This document shows positions 26,961-39,885 of a stretch of DNA of 64,000 bases, one piece after another; position 1 is the first letter of the stretch, and each line of letters begins with the position of its first letter. Origin of the DNA: Ottelia alismoides (lineage: Eukaryota > Streptophyta > Magnoliopsida > Alismatales > Hydrocharitaceae); assembly GCA_037367405.1 (NCBI GenBank), contig JAZKJV010009784.1, forward strand, positions 868,001 to 932,000. Reading direction: 5' to 3'. The position numbers were made by a program, and so were the translations under genes. Below the pieces are notes generated by a model that had not been told where the DNA came from, ran no database searches, and saw nothing but the letters and a program-made list of their open reading frames with translations.

Positions 26961-28949
26961 CGCTAATTTTCTACTTATATATGAGGCATCTACAACCTCT
27001 CCCGGAAGAGATGGAGTCTAAGATCTGCCTCCAGTGGCGACAAGAGAACAAGAAGGGGATGATGTGGAAGATCGATTTTGAAAAGCCTTATGACTGTGTA
27101 TACTGGAATTTCTTATGGGTGTCACTTCATCGACGTAGCTTCTCTGATCTTTGGATAGCCTGGATGAAGAGGTGTGTAACGACCTCATCTTATGTTGTTA
27201 TGGTGAATGGAAGGCCGGAAGGGGGATTTTGTCAACCTCAAAGAGGTGTGAGACAAGGGTGCCCATTAGCTCCGATGTTATATGTGTTGATGTTCATAAG
27301 AGCGGCCGACGAGGGGTGGTGCCAAGGCTTCAGTATGGGAGATATCTCCATTCCATTACTTCAATATGCATACGACACATATATTTTTGTGGGCAGAACA
27401 GAAGAGATGGACAGAATGGTGAGGCAACTAGTAGAGATCTTCAGCAGTATTTCAGGACTCAAGATCAACAGTAATAAGTCAGTGGTAGTCCAGTTTGGTT
27501 TGGAAGCAGATGAGAGTAGAAGAAGATCTGCGATTTTAGGATGCCCACTAGGTGAACTCCCAATCTCCTATCTGGGGTTGCCTCTTGTGGCTGGTAGACT
27601 CAAGAATAAGGATTGGGACATCGTCCTTAGGAGATTAGAGCAGAGACTCGCGGGCTAGAAGGCAGTTACCCTTTCTAAGGGTGGGAAGCTGATTCTACTA
27701 AAGCATGTGCTTTCGACAATTCCTATATTCTTCTTCTCAACAATAGTAATGCCAACATGGGTTAGAAAGAAGATAGAGGTAATGATGAGGAATTTTTTCT
27801 GGTCAGATGGGAAATAACAAAAATTGGGGATACATCTGATTCGATGGGAGGAGCTAACGCGGCGAAAAAATGAAGGAGGCCTGGGTATTCGAGATGTGAG
27901 CTGCATGAACAAAGCCCTGTTGGCAAAGTGGGTGGTGCAGATTTGGGGTAACACAGATAGATTGGCTATCAAGATTTTGCGGGCCATCTACGATGTCAAG
28001 GCTTCCCTGGAGACAAGAAGAATGCAGTTTGAATCTTCGCTTTGGTGTGGGGTTCGTGAAATCCTGCCACAGCTCAGGCCAGCAATGACACCGAAGATGG
28101 GCACCGGGATGAATTTTCGTTTTTGGTTGGACAACTGGACGGGCGATGGATCACTATGTGATAGGTTCCCAAGATTATTTGCATCGGCGGCAAGCAAGGA
28201 GTACACCATAGCGGATGTTGGTGGGTCTGGTTTATGGGCCCCACTGTTCCTATCTACCCTTTCAAACCGAAGGTTAGAAGAGATGACTAGACTGCAGTCT
28301 GAATTGTCGTCTCCTACAAGTATATCCATGGGGAGGGATCATTTTATTTGGAGGGAGGGCAGGTTTTCTGTAAAAAAGGCTTACAAGTTATTCAGAGGGA
28401 CATCAGATGAGTCGGACCAAGACATGAAGACAGACATGAAGATCATTTGGGAAAGCAAGATCCCATGCAGAGTGAAAGTATTCCTTTGGTGCCTTAGAAA
28501 GGGTAGGATCTGTGACAAGGCCAGAAGGGGCAAGCTTTTTGGTATTTCGGACACCAGATGTGACAAATGCGGCGCACAGATGGAGGATGCGGGACATTTG
28601 TTCTCCACGTGTCCTTTATCAGAACAGGTTTGGGAGGCATTAGGAGCATCGTGGGTCAGAATGGTGGCTTGGTGGATTTCTGGAGATCTCTGAGGACTGT
28701 TGGAGGCAACTCGACGGACGATTGTGCTCTACCTTTTGCAGCTCTATGGTCCATATGGGGGGGGGGGGAAGAAATGACTTAATTTTTAGAAATCAAAGGT
28801 TCTATTCAGAAAATGTTGTCGCTTCTTGTCTTTCCCTCTATCACTTTAGGTCCACAAGGTAATGCATCTCACTTATTCATTTTAATATATAAAGCTGAAG
28901 TGCAGTGAGTCCCAACTCGAGATGTCACCCTTTTTCTTTCAAAAAAAAA
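26961..28949 (+). pseudogene. L1-type LINE, 3' part: reverse transcriptase, zf-RVT, poly(A)
   Basis: Resumes with MMWKIDFEKPYDCVYWNFLW (RT block with catalytic Asp), then RGVRQGCPLAP. The YADD site reads YAYDTYIF, so a catalytic aspartate is lost. LKINSNKS and ISYLGLPL follow. After a stop at 27656 and another near 27815 the frame 27824-28693 gives IRWEELTRRKNEGGLGIRDV, FRFWLDNWTGDGSLCDRFP and the zf-RVT block CDKCGAQMEDAGHLFSTCPL. The sequence goes on out of frame as FAALWSIWG up to a run of 10 G (28759-28768), after which NDLIFRNQRFYSE is in another frame. It ends in an A run at 28941-28949. Confidence 0.85.
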
Positions 28950-29017
28950 CTGGTGTCCAATCTTTGGTTAGTAATTTCTATTTGGTAAGAGGGAATCTCA
29001 AGTAGTTTATAGGGAAA
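28950..29017. other. Junction between LINE tail and LTR B
   Basis: About 70 bases matching neither the LINE nor the LTR family. It takes the place of the first 45 or so bases of LTR B. Confidence 0.4.
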
Positions 29018-29935
29018 ATTCAACCCTAGCTAAATGCATGTAAATAGAATTATTTTGCATAAAATAACTCATATTATTTATTGTGTAAATATTGTATAAA
29101 ATACTGTATTTAAAGCTAAAACAAAAGAATAAAGAAAATAAATGAAAAATAAATGAATGACCCTAAACCCTGAGACCTAGGCATTGTATGATCGGGTTGA
29201 TAAGGAATAAATTAGGAGGAGTTAAGAGCCAGTAAATATGAGAAACCCTAATTTTTAATTCTCTAATAAGTCCATTTTGGGACATATTTTATTATGTATT
29301 ATTTATGCCTCAAATAAATAAAATTTTAATGTGAAAGTTATAGATAAAAATAAATAGAAAAACACAAAATTTATTTCACACAATAATATTCAAATTATGC
29401 TTTCTACACTTAGAATGAAAATCCAAAATCCCAACTTCACATACCCGTATATCCTACATATGAACTCAACATTCATCAAAATCACTTTTAATTGTATGTA
29501 ACTTTTAATAAGCTATTTAACGTTGGCGGTTTCATTTAATTTAGAGTTAAGATACAAAAGTTAGGTTTTGGATCCCTATTATATAGTATACATGGTTAAA
29601 ATAATAATTTTATCTATTCTTTGCATTTTTCAATATTTTATATTTTTTGAATTTTGTAAAAATATTTTTATAACATATGTACAGAATTAAAATAAAATAA
29701 AACCATTAACAATACCTTAAAATAAATATGTATACTATAATATATAGATGAATTACACATAAGTATATCTATATAATAAATAGTTATATATAATTAAGTG
29801 TACATATTATATCAGGAAAATACAATAAAAAAATTTATGTGTATTTAAATAAGTTCTAAATATATGAAACATGTATATAAATGATAAAATCGAAAATCGA
29901 AAATAAAAATAAAATACATACTATATAGGTATACC

Positions 29936-29943
29936 TATAAATA
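29936..29943 (+). promoter_or_regulatory. Putative TATA box of LTR B
   Basis: TATAAATA at the same relative place as the TATA-like motifs in LTRs C, D and E. Confidence 0.35.
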
Positions 29944-31959
29944 CACTTGTAAAAACAAACCCCTAGAAAATTATGTTGTAAAAATAAATAAAAATAATCA
30001 TAAAATACTATATAAATTAATAAACATTTTTTGTTTTAAGTTTTATTTGATTAACTCGTTTATTATTTTTTTTCAATTAACTATCCATTGTAATTTCCGT
30101 TTTGACGCTTAGTGGCCTACGTTGACCAACAAGAGGCGACCGAAGATTGACCTTGATCAACTCCCTGGTCCATGTAACCTTGACCTCTGTCAGAGGTTTT
30201 GACCTTGTTTTTGCCCATTTGTTCTGCTTGGTTATTTCACTCTTCGGACTCAATTCCTTCTATGAAATTGTTCCTTGACCAGTGCATTTACACATTAATC
30301 CTTCTCCTATGTCGACAAACCTCTGTATCATTGCCTCCTCTCGATCAAAGGTCGCTTGCTATAAAGTATCTTGTCCATATTTCTCCACCATTTTATCCTC
30401 TTATAACCCTGTAAACCAAATCCTAGCCACGATTGAGTTGATTGTTAATAACATGTGATTCACCGAGGGTCTAGCCAGGTGATTCATGACTTAATCGAGT
30501 TGATCCACCAACATTGCCGGAATCACTACACCGCAAGGTCGAGCTCCCGCCCCTTTGGTCCAATGAGCTATTTTTCATGCTCTTTTGCTTTCTTAGTATA
30601 ATAGTAGGTTAGGTGCATTCTTTTATTTTAGTAGATTATGTCTTTATTGTAATAATAAAAAAGTTCCTCATCTTATACATTTCCCTTCGGCCTTGTGATC
30701 CATCATCTCTGACCATATCCACCTTCCTTATCACTTTCAATATCTTCGCCCCTTATCCCTGTTTGCCCCAAGCACTTCCATCCACACAATCCTTAGTAGG
30801 ATATGGAGATCAGATCTCCCATCTCTGTTGTACGTCGGAGAGCTTTGCCCCACCTCATCTACACTTATCTCCGTCATCTTAAGATACTAGAAGCTTCGTT
30901 TTTGGTCTGGCTTGCTAACCCTGCATGAAACAAAGAGCAAAATAACCCTTCCTGAGGTGTTCGAGGCAAGGGGATACCTCGAGACAATTAGCATCTCTGG
31001 AGCTCCTCCTATGAGCTCTAGACCCATCTGAGGTGTTTACCAGCTGTGGAGCGGTGAGACGAACGTGTTGCAACTTCCAGTAGCTTAGGAATCTGTCAGA
31101 GACATGAGATCTCATTTATCGGAGTTCACCTGGCTGAGCCTTCTTCCTTATTCATCTAGGTGGATTCATGGCCATTCGATCAAGGGTGCCACGTAGGTCT
31201 TCCAACCGTTGTCAGATCTCCATTAGAATCAGTCATTCGATGCAGATCACATCGTATCATCGCCATCCATCTGCGAATTGGTAGTGGTCATATGATAGGC
31301 GACACGTGTCAAGTGGAGTTATTGACATCGTCGGATCGTGCCCAATGGGGTAATTTTGACCTCTACCCCTACAGATTTTGTATTTTCTATTTAGTCCATA
31401 AACTTCCATGTGTAGTGTAAATATTTTAGTTATTTTGCATTTAGCCTCAAGTACTATTAATATTTGTGTTTAGGTCCAATCCACATTACGTGACATGTTT
31501 GTATGTGTGAGGGGACTGGGTATTTTGCACTATAGCTTTTGATATTTTGTATTTCATTTCAGTCCATGTTTTTGAAATATTAATGTAATATTTTCTGGAA
31601 ATTTTACATCAAGAGACCCGATGAACTTTGTATTAATTGCGTAAATATTGCTTTGAGTATATATTATTGGAAATATTTGAGAAAACTACATTTTGAGCCC
31701 TGAACTTCTCTAGGGTGTTCTGAAACATTACTAGAACTTTAAATATATTCAAAAATACCCATGCTAGATTGTATTTTTTATAGATTTTATGTTTGTTAAA
31801 ACACTTCCCATGCACAAAAATTTGTAGAAAATTAGTATAAATACGTTGTATCATATTATATTTTCTATTAATTAAAAATAAAAATAAAGTTATTTTCCCA
31901 GTCTAGATTAGAAAAATACAAAAAATATAAGAATGTTTTGAAAATTTCGAAACAAATAT

Positions 31960-32320
31960 ATTTTGTTTATGATCCTATTTTGCATATACAGATAAAAAAT
32001 CTCTAAAAATGGAAAAATCACTAAAAACTAAAAATATCCAAAATACTTATAAAAATAATAAAAATTTAATAAAAATCCAACTTATTTATTTCTATTCTTA
32101 AACTTTATTATTGTATTTATTATCTATTAAAAATAATTTTGGATTTTTTTAGCTGTTTAGATATTTTTGAAATCCAAAACAAATCGACCTTATCTATTTC
32201 TAACAATTTTGCCCCATTTATCCCATTAAAAATATAAAAAATAGCAAAACTTAAAAGATCAATAACAAAAATAGTAAAACTGCAAAATATTTATTCGGTG
32301 CATTAGGGGTATTTATAGGT
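31960..32320. repeat. A-tract-rich stretch of LTR B
   Basis: Successive runs of 4-6 A separated by about 5-7 other bases (AAAAATGGAAAAATCACTAA and similar). The same kind of stretch recurs at 35800-36370, 42860-43330, 47890-48520 and 58560-59160 in the other LTRs. Confidence 0.6.
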
Positions 32321-32848
32321 ATTTCTAGCTATCTACTTTCCTATATAGTGTATTTATACCTATATTTGATAATATTATTATTATTTAGTTTATAATTATT
32401 AAAATCCCAAAAGTTTTTTTATTCCTTTAAATAAATAATAAGGACTGCACCTTAAGGTATATACCTAAGTTGATTTTCACTTTATATTTTATTCAAATTA
32501 TCTATCTTATTTATATATATTATATACACTTATATTATAACTACTTATAAAGAAAAAGGAAACAAAAATTTAGAAAATATTAAAAGAATTAGAATAATTC
32601 TAAATTTAGAAACCTTACAAATTATAAAAAAATACAGAAAAAAAATCTTCAAATTTCCAAAAAAAACATGTATTGACGTTTAGTCAATTATTGTTGTCAA
32701 TCCTCCATGCTACCTTTGTTTGACCCCATACCGTACACATCACTATACACGTTTCTTGTAGGGTTATAATAAATTTAGATCCATATGTCTTGCATTTATT
32801 GCTTTAAATCTTTATTATGGGTTGATTGTTGAAATTAATCGAGGTCCT

Positions 32849-35800
32849 TGATGAATCTCCATTTCATCACCTTTATTCTTTCATTTTGGTCTTTAAACCC
32901 TAGTTAAATGCAAGTATATATTGTTTTTTGTATAAATTAACATTCATTATTTATTGTATAAATATTGTATAAAATCCATTGTTTAAATCCTAAATAAAAT
33001 AATAAAGAAAAGAAAATTAAATAAAATGCCCAAGGTATTTTACGACCCTAAACCTCGAGATCTAGGCATCATGATGACTGAGTCGACAAGGAAGAACATA
33101 AGTGGGAGATAAGGATACAAAATTCAATAAAAACCCAAATTGTTATTCTCCAATAATCCACTTTTAGGACCTATTTTATTCTTTATATTTAATCATAAAG
33201 TAAAGAAAATTTTGTACTTGAAAGTTGAAGAATATAGAAAAATAAAAATTGATTTCACATAAAAATAATACACAATATACATTCTATACTCAGAATAAAA
33301 AGCTAAAATTCAAACTTCCCAGACCCATATCTTCTCCATATGAACTTAAAATGCACCAAAATCTCCTTAAATTGTATACTTTTTATTATCTATTTAATGC
33401 ATGTGGTTTCACTTTATTTGGAGTTAAGATGCAAAAGTTAGGCTTTGGACCCCTATTGTACAATATACCTGAATAAAATACTCATTTTATTTATTCTTTA
33501 GTTTTTTCACGATTTTATATTTTTATAATTTTTTAAATATTATTAATAGTATATGTACATGTTTAGAATACAATAAAACAATAAAGAAAATAATAAAATA
33601 AAATAGTATACAACATAAATATATGGATATACTATACTTATACCTTAATATATACCTTTATTTATTTAAGTGTACAAACTACATCAGAAAAATATAATAA
33701 AAATATGTTTATGTATATTTAAATAATTTATAAATATATAAATTATGTATATAAATAATAAAATTAAAAATATAAAATAAAATAATATATGCAAATCATA
33801 GGTAGATATATCTATAAATAAACCTCTAAAAAGTAACTTATAATAAATAAACTCCTAAAAACAAATAAAAATTAGACTAAAATATTGTAGAAAATAATAA
33901 ATAATTTCATGTTTACTCAAAAATTGAATAAATCACCTACTACTTTATTTCTATTCGTTTCTTATCTCTATTTCAGCTTTGTCCTTCTGCTTCCACGAAG
34001 CCGAATTAGAGGAAGGCCTTGGTTGAGCTACCGATCAACTAACCCCTTTGACCCATTGTCCGTGTAACATCGCTAACCTCCGACATTCTTTGATTTTCCT
34101 CCAAGATTCCTTTCGTCATTTTGAGTTGGTATATTCTTGACTTTTGATACTTAGTCCTCACATTTTCATGCTGAAGATTCATCTCGATTGATGGATCATC
34201 TCCTCGGCAGAGGCCTTCGTCAATGACCCCCTTGTAAATAGTGTCACCTTCGACCTTCCTTCACCCTTTGATCCTTCTTCCACCTCCAAACCCTATCTCT
34301 CTCTCACTTCTAGGTGAATCCTAGTGACAGTAGGAAGCCCTATGAAATCTCAGTGATCCGACTGGCATTGAACCAAAGTCGATCCGAGCTCAGCCACCTT
34401 CTCCGCCTGAAGCTCTGCTCCAGGTTGTTCCAGGTCCATTTAAGTTCTTCATTACTTGCTCTTTCTATTCCCTAGCATAGCTATAGTGTAGGGTTAGTTT
34501 TTATTTTGTTTAATTTCATTTTATTTATTGTAAAATAAAAAAATCTACTCTCGTAGGAGCTTCAGCTCCGCCACTCGTTTTGGACCATCCCAGCTATCCT
34601 TCGACTCCACTTTCACCGCCATCACCTTCCCCTTTTACTACTGAATGCCCCAGGCACCCCCACTCCTCCAGATCTTGCTCAGATCATGTTCATGACACTC
34701 ATCCTCCTCCACTTACTAGAGTTATCACCGTCATGCCTTATCTCTACTCCCCTTGACCTGACAAGACCTACATATCCCTTCTTTTTGTGTAATTGAGCTT
34801 CTTGCAGGACCCGGTGAGCGAAAGGACCCCTCTTGGGGTCGATTTTAATAGTGGAAAGAGTAAATGAGCCACCTTGCTTCCCCGACCTCATCTTCACTGG
34901 AGCTCCGGGGATCATTATGACACTACCACTCAACGTAGAGGAGTCACAATTCCATTTTGCACCACCCTCGAGCTTCCCAAGTGGCCAGGGGAGGGAGGAA
35001 GATTCGATCAAAACTCGACCCAGTTGAGTTCTTGCCCTATTCTTCCAACCTTCCCCTCAACCATCTGATCAACTAGCCACCAGTTCACCCAGCTATCATT
35101 CGATCAAGTATGCCTCAATTGTAGATTTCATCCGAGGGATTTAATCTCGGCTGTTCACCCGAAGCTTTATCGCCTCTTCTCTACGTGTCGCATGTCAAGT
35201 GGGATCAACATCGCTATCAGATCGTGCTTTAGGAGGGAATTTTGCGCACACAACAATCTATTTTTTATGTTTTAATTTCATTCCACAAACATTAATGTGT
35301 AGCTTAAATATTTTTATCATATTTGCATGTTTGCCCCGACACTTCCATTATTTGCATTTAGCTTCATGCCACGCCTCCACATGTGCCCGTGGGCGCGAGG
35401 GGACTGGGCTTCTTGCACCTAAGCCCCTAGGTTTTTCGTATTTTACTTCAACCCTTATTTTTGAAATAATCGCATGATATTTTTAGAAAAATTGCATCTG
35501 GACCCCTAAGCTTTGTACTAATTGTAAAATACCCTTCGGGTATATATTATTGGATTTGTTTAGGAAAATTGTACGACTACCTCCTGTACTTTTTTGTAGT
35601 GTACGGATTTGGTCTATAAACTTTAAATATTTCCAAAAATACCCCTATCAGAATGCATTTTATTTGTGGAGATTTTATTTTGTTAAAATAGCTCCAGATC
35701 TTTAAATTTTGTAGAAAATTCACATAAATACCTTATATATCACACATATTTTTAATTGGGTTTTAAGGAATATTTTCTATTTATAAAAATTAAAAAAGCT

Positions 35801-36649
35801 TTTATTACCTGTTTGCACTAAAACCCCATAAAAATAAGAAAAAATGTGTTAAAAAGTTGTAAAGAAATTTGATTTTTTATTATTGTATTTTGAGATTATA
35901 AATATTATAGAAAATATTTTAAAAAGCAAAAAATATTTATTTTTAACTCTAATATTTCTTTATAGTATTATCTATATATTAAAATTGATTCGGAGAAAAT
36001 TTGACACTTTTTGCTATTTTTAATCTCCAAATCAATTCGATCTAATTACTTAATACCTATTTTGGGATATTTTTGACTTTAAAAACATATAAAAATTAGC
36101 AAAAAAATCATCAAAAACCATATAATAGTAGAAAAGTATGTAAAAACATTTAATTATGTAGTTTTTGGTTATTTTATTTGTATTTATAATTACATTACTC
36201 TATACTATATATAGTTATACATAAACCTTTATATATTATTAAAAGAAAATAAAAAAAATCAAAAAAATGAAAGAAAAGAATAAAAATCACAAAATTAAAA
36301 ACAACTTAAAAATTTATAAAAAATTAAATGAAAAATACAAAAAATAAATATCCACAAAAAATAAAATTCCCTAAAACATACCCAAAACCATTTATTATCT
36401 TCTCTTAGCCAATTTTGATTGTTTGTCCTCTCTTATTTCCTGTGTTGACCCCTATTGTGCTTGTTCACTATAAAATCTATTGTAGGGTATAGTAAAATTT
36501 GATTAACATTGCTTGCGTTGATTTTCTGTACATTATGTGGGTTTATTGTTGATTGATCATGTGGCCTTGTGAGTAGTCACCTCAGCGACATTTTATCTTC
36601 GCACTCAGTAAGGATGTTATTTTAGACCCTCACAAAGCTCGTGTTAAGA
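32849..36649 (+). mobile_element. Athila-type 5' LTR of element C
   Basis: Starts TGATGAATCTCCATTTC and ends GTGTTAAGA where D and E have GTTATCA, 3801 bp. The bases before it, GTCCT (32844-32848), should be its target duplication; the second copy would lie beyond this window. It contains the family's AT-rich U3, a TATAAATA at 33813, a GC-richer block (34000-35100) and the A-tract stretch (35800-36370). A decayed primer site follows. Confidence 0.85.
33813..33820 (+). promoter_or_regulatory. Putative TATA box of LTR C
   Basis: TATAAATA 964 bases into the LTR, at the position conserved with D and E. Confidence 0.4.
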
Positions 36650-36651
36650 AA

Positions 36652-36670
36652 TGACACTATTGTTAGGGAG
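36652..36670 (+). other. Decayed primer-binding site of element C
   Basis: TGACACTATTGTTAGGGAG against TGGCGCCGTTGCCGGGGAG; five mismatches, two bases after the LTR. Confidence 0.7.
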
Positions 36671-38480
36671 AAACGTGGAGGATAGTATTTTGGGTCGTAT
36701 TTTTATTTCATTATTTTCTTTATTTGTTTTCTCTCATTTTATATTATTGTTCATTATGGTAATATACATTTCTTCTATTTTTTCTTGTAATGTACTTTGA
36801 GATGACAGTGATCTCCTAGGTGGTTGAGGCACCTAGATCGAGAATACTTGGTCATTCTACCTGTCGACCAAGAGGAGAGAGCAAGAGGAAGAGAGAGATA
36901 GGGACTTAGCATAGATTTTGTTTTATTTTATGAGAGAGTCATTCATTCATTCATTTATTAATTTGTAATAATATATACGCTTTGGACATTGGACACTTGG
37001 GCCCAATTTCCAAGTGTTTGTTCACTTGGGTTCTCACTGGGGTTCTCGTGATTTACTAACTTTATTTTATTTTTTTTCCACATTTTGAGTTTTTAGCCTT
37101 TATTCTTTGTTTTCTGTGATTAAGCCCTTAGATCTGGGTGTGCTTCCTTTATAACTAGGTCCGCATCCCTAATGCAATTCATGTTCCTATAGATTTCTTT
37201 GCGATTGGACTTAGCTCAAAATTAAATTGTCAGATCTTTGATTAATCATTGAGATCCAAGAGAGGCACCATACAATGTCTGCAGGACTCTTTGTGGCAGA
37301 CACCAAGACTGTCTCGAAGACCGAACTTTTGGTGGTCATTATAGGGTTTGGCATTCAGTTCTTCACGCTAATAGCACTTACTATTTTTAGGGTGATTTCA
37401 TCGTTGCATTTGTATATAGACTAGGTATACAAATTTTCATCTTGCATCCCACATGGAGAGAGTTGGGAATCACTGTGAGTCCTCTATCCAAGCATTCATC
37501 ATTTTTTTGACTTGCATTGCATTTCCACCTTCTCCCTCTGATTTTGACAACCTAGGAAGAAAGAAAAACAACAAAAACGTTAGACTTTTGTGTTGCTTCT
37601 ACTCAAAGCAAGTGATAGCATAAAAAAGAGACTGCTAAAAATACTTGACCTAAATAAAATTGATTAATTGGATTAATTACATTGGGTGAGCAAAGCCCTC
37701 ATTGTTTTCATGTACTTCTTAGGGAAGGAGGCATTCTTCCTAATAAGAGAGCATTATCGTAAGGATTAGAGCCAAAAACACATCCTAGATACTGCCTTGT
37801 TGTACACCTAGATTTTTGAAGTACCGGCATTGGTATTGTACATGGGTGAGTAGGATTTGGTCGTGGATGGTGATTCTCATATGTGTATAACACCGACCAC
37901 TTTTGAAGTATTTGAGCGTAGGCAATGCTTTTACATGGTTGTCTGTCTCATCGTCCCCCATCCGAGCAGGCTCTTGACCTCTCATAGGTGATTAAGTTTC
38001 ACACATGACCCAAAGTATTTGCTTTGCCACTATAGGATTCATCACTTTATTTCTTTGGCTGAGTGGGGAATCCAAATCCGGACACAAGGACCTCAAAAAG
38101 TACATGATATAGGTTACAAAGGAGGTAGACAAGTGCGTGATACTTTTTCAGTAGTACTCTCACTCTTATAGTTTTAGTGCTTAAGGACTTGATAAAAGAT
38201 AATTGCCTGAAAATCAATATAAACTTAGAAAGATAACTGTCGAACCTTCACACCTTCATGGGTCTAGTTGGTGAATCCATCACATCGAGCTTTGATTGAC
38301 TAGTTTTTGTTAAGGTCGAGATGAAAAACATCGTGCCTTTACACCATTTTGTAGTATTTTCTCTATAGCATATTTCTCTTTGACCCTCGCTCGCTTTGAA
38401 CCATCTACTGTTTTATCTCCTTTTATTTCTTGTCCATCCCTGTATCTTTCATCCATCATTTATCTCCTTTTTGATCCTCT
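36671..38480 (+). mobile_element. Untranslated leader of element C
   Basis: Shares blocks with the leaders of X and F: 'TTTGTAATAATATATACG' after a GAGAGA run, GACTCTTTGTGGCAGACACC (GGACCCGTTGTGGCGGGCAC in F), TTGACCTAAATAAAATTG and GGTCTAGTTGGTGAA. Open frames inside are short and unsupported. Confidence 0.7.
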
Positions 38481-39885
38481 CAAATGTTATCCCACAAATG
38501 GTTTAGCCATGACTCCACCGACACCCACCTCGATTCTGTGTCACCGACATCGCCAATAATATGGGGAGATCTCAAATAAGCTAGTTCTGACCTTGAGATC
38601 TCCTTAGACTCCTCGATATGTTCCTCTTTCAAAACCTACCTTTCTCCAATAAATCTACTATTTGGGATGGACTCGTAGCCCGAGCCAACACTTGCACATC
38701 AAATAAACCGAGATTACACGTGTCTCAGAACCAACCCTTTATGGATGGAATTACTTTAAGTCAATATTCTATTGTCCATTCACAACCATATAGGATTGAC
38801 CTTAATCCCAGACTCATCTCAGCATTTGGTGCTCCAAAAGAGACTGATCGAGGGGTTTTCAACTGTGTAGATCAAGAACCTCATCTAGAGTTAGAATCAC
38901 AAACGTAATCTAAAATGGCTCCTACAGTACGAGGAAAGGGACCGCAACCCCAACCAGCAGTGCAACCAGAATAGGGAGAGGACAATACGCCACACAAAAT
39001 GATATCAACAATAAGCTCTTCACTTTTATTCAAACAACTCAGTAGCATTTGATGGACCAAAAATTAGCCCAGATCATTTTCCAAGAAATGCTTAATGATA
39101 TGAGGAGGAGGACCGATGAGAGAGATGCTAGAAGAGAGGATGAATTTCATAGAGAGGATGATCTTTACAGGGAGGATACTGAAGACAATATATCAGTAGA
39201 TGGACCCCATCATGGAGGAGGAGAGTAAAGACTACCGTCGCCAATGCCCACAATGAAGCAAACTTACAACCCTAGTGCATGCCATGTCACCGAGTGGATT
39301 CAGATTCCATCCATCTATGCTTATTTTGAGTTGAAATCATAGTTATTGTCTCTACTCCCATCCTTCCACGGGAATACAATGGAAGAACCTTACACCCACC
39401 TACAACAATTTGGTTGCATCTGTGCAATAACACATACCCAACATTCCTCTTAGGGTGGTGGTCAAGATGGCAACCTTCCTATTCAGTCTCCATGATAAGT
39501 CTCTTTATTTGGCGAACCATTTGGGGAAGTAGTAATGACATGGGAGGATCTGAAATCCACATTTATTCACAAGTTCTATCCTCTTGGTCATTTGAACCTG
39601 TTGCGCGCCCGCATCTCCAGTTTTATCCAATAGCCCCACAAGACCATTCACAAAGTGTGGAGAAGATTCAGAGATCTGCAGAAGAGGTGTCCCCACCACA
39701 AAGTATCGGATACCAGTCTGGTACAACATTTTTTGAATGTGCTGACACCACTATAGACTAGTTGATGCCACCTATGGTGGATCTCTCTTTAACAAAGATC
39801 AACATTAGTTAAGAAATTTTTGAAGAGATGGCCGAAGGAGAGGCCACCCAGTCCTCATCACGTGTATACATGAAGGTGCCCCCAT
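38481..39885 (+). pseudogene. Gag of element C, broken and truncated
   Basis: Across frames: LAQIIFQEMLNDMRRRTDER, LPSFHGNTMEEPYTHLQQF (compare LPHFHGLATEEPHLHLQEF in element F), MTWEDLKSTFIHKFYPLGH, VWRRFRDLQKRCPHHK and a GGSLFNKDQ-like end. This is the capsid core of Athila gag. There are many stops, and the sequence is cut at 39885 by the LTR of element X, at the point equivalent to RVYTQQ in X. Confidence 0.8.

Larger units (their letters stand above)
29018..32848 (+). mobile_element. Athila-type LTR B, interrupted near its 3' end by element C
   Basis: From AACCCTAGCTAAATGCATG onward it parallels LTR C from position 45 of that LTR: AATAAAGAAAATAAATG, a 'CTGAGACCTAGGCATT' line, GGGACATATTTTATT, AT-rich U3, TATAAATA at 29936-29943, a GTTGACCAACAAGAGG block, a GC-richer core, 'TTTAGTCCATAAACTTCCATG' type lines and an A-tract stretch. 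It stops at 32848 after GATTGTTGAAATTAATCGAG, about 150 bases short of the expected end, exactly where LTR C starts. Confidence 0.8.
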
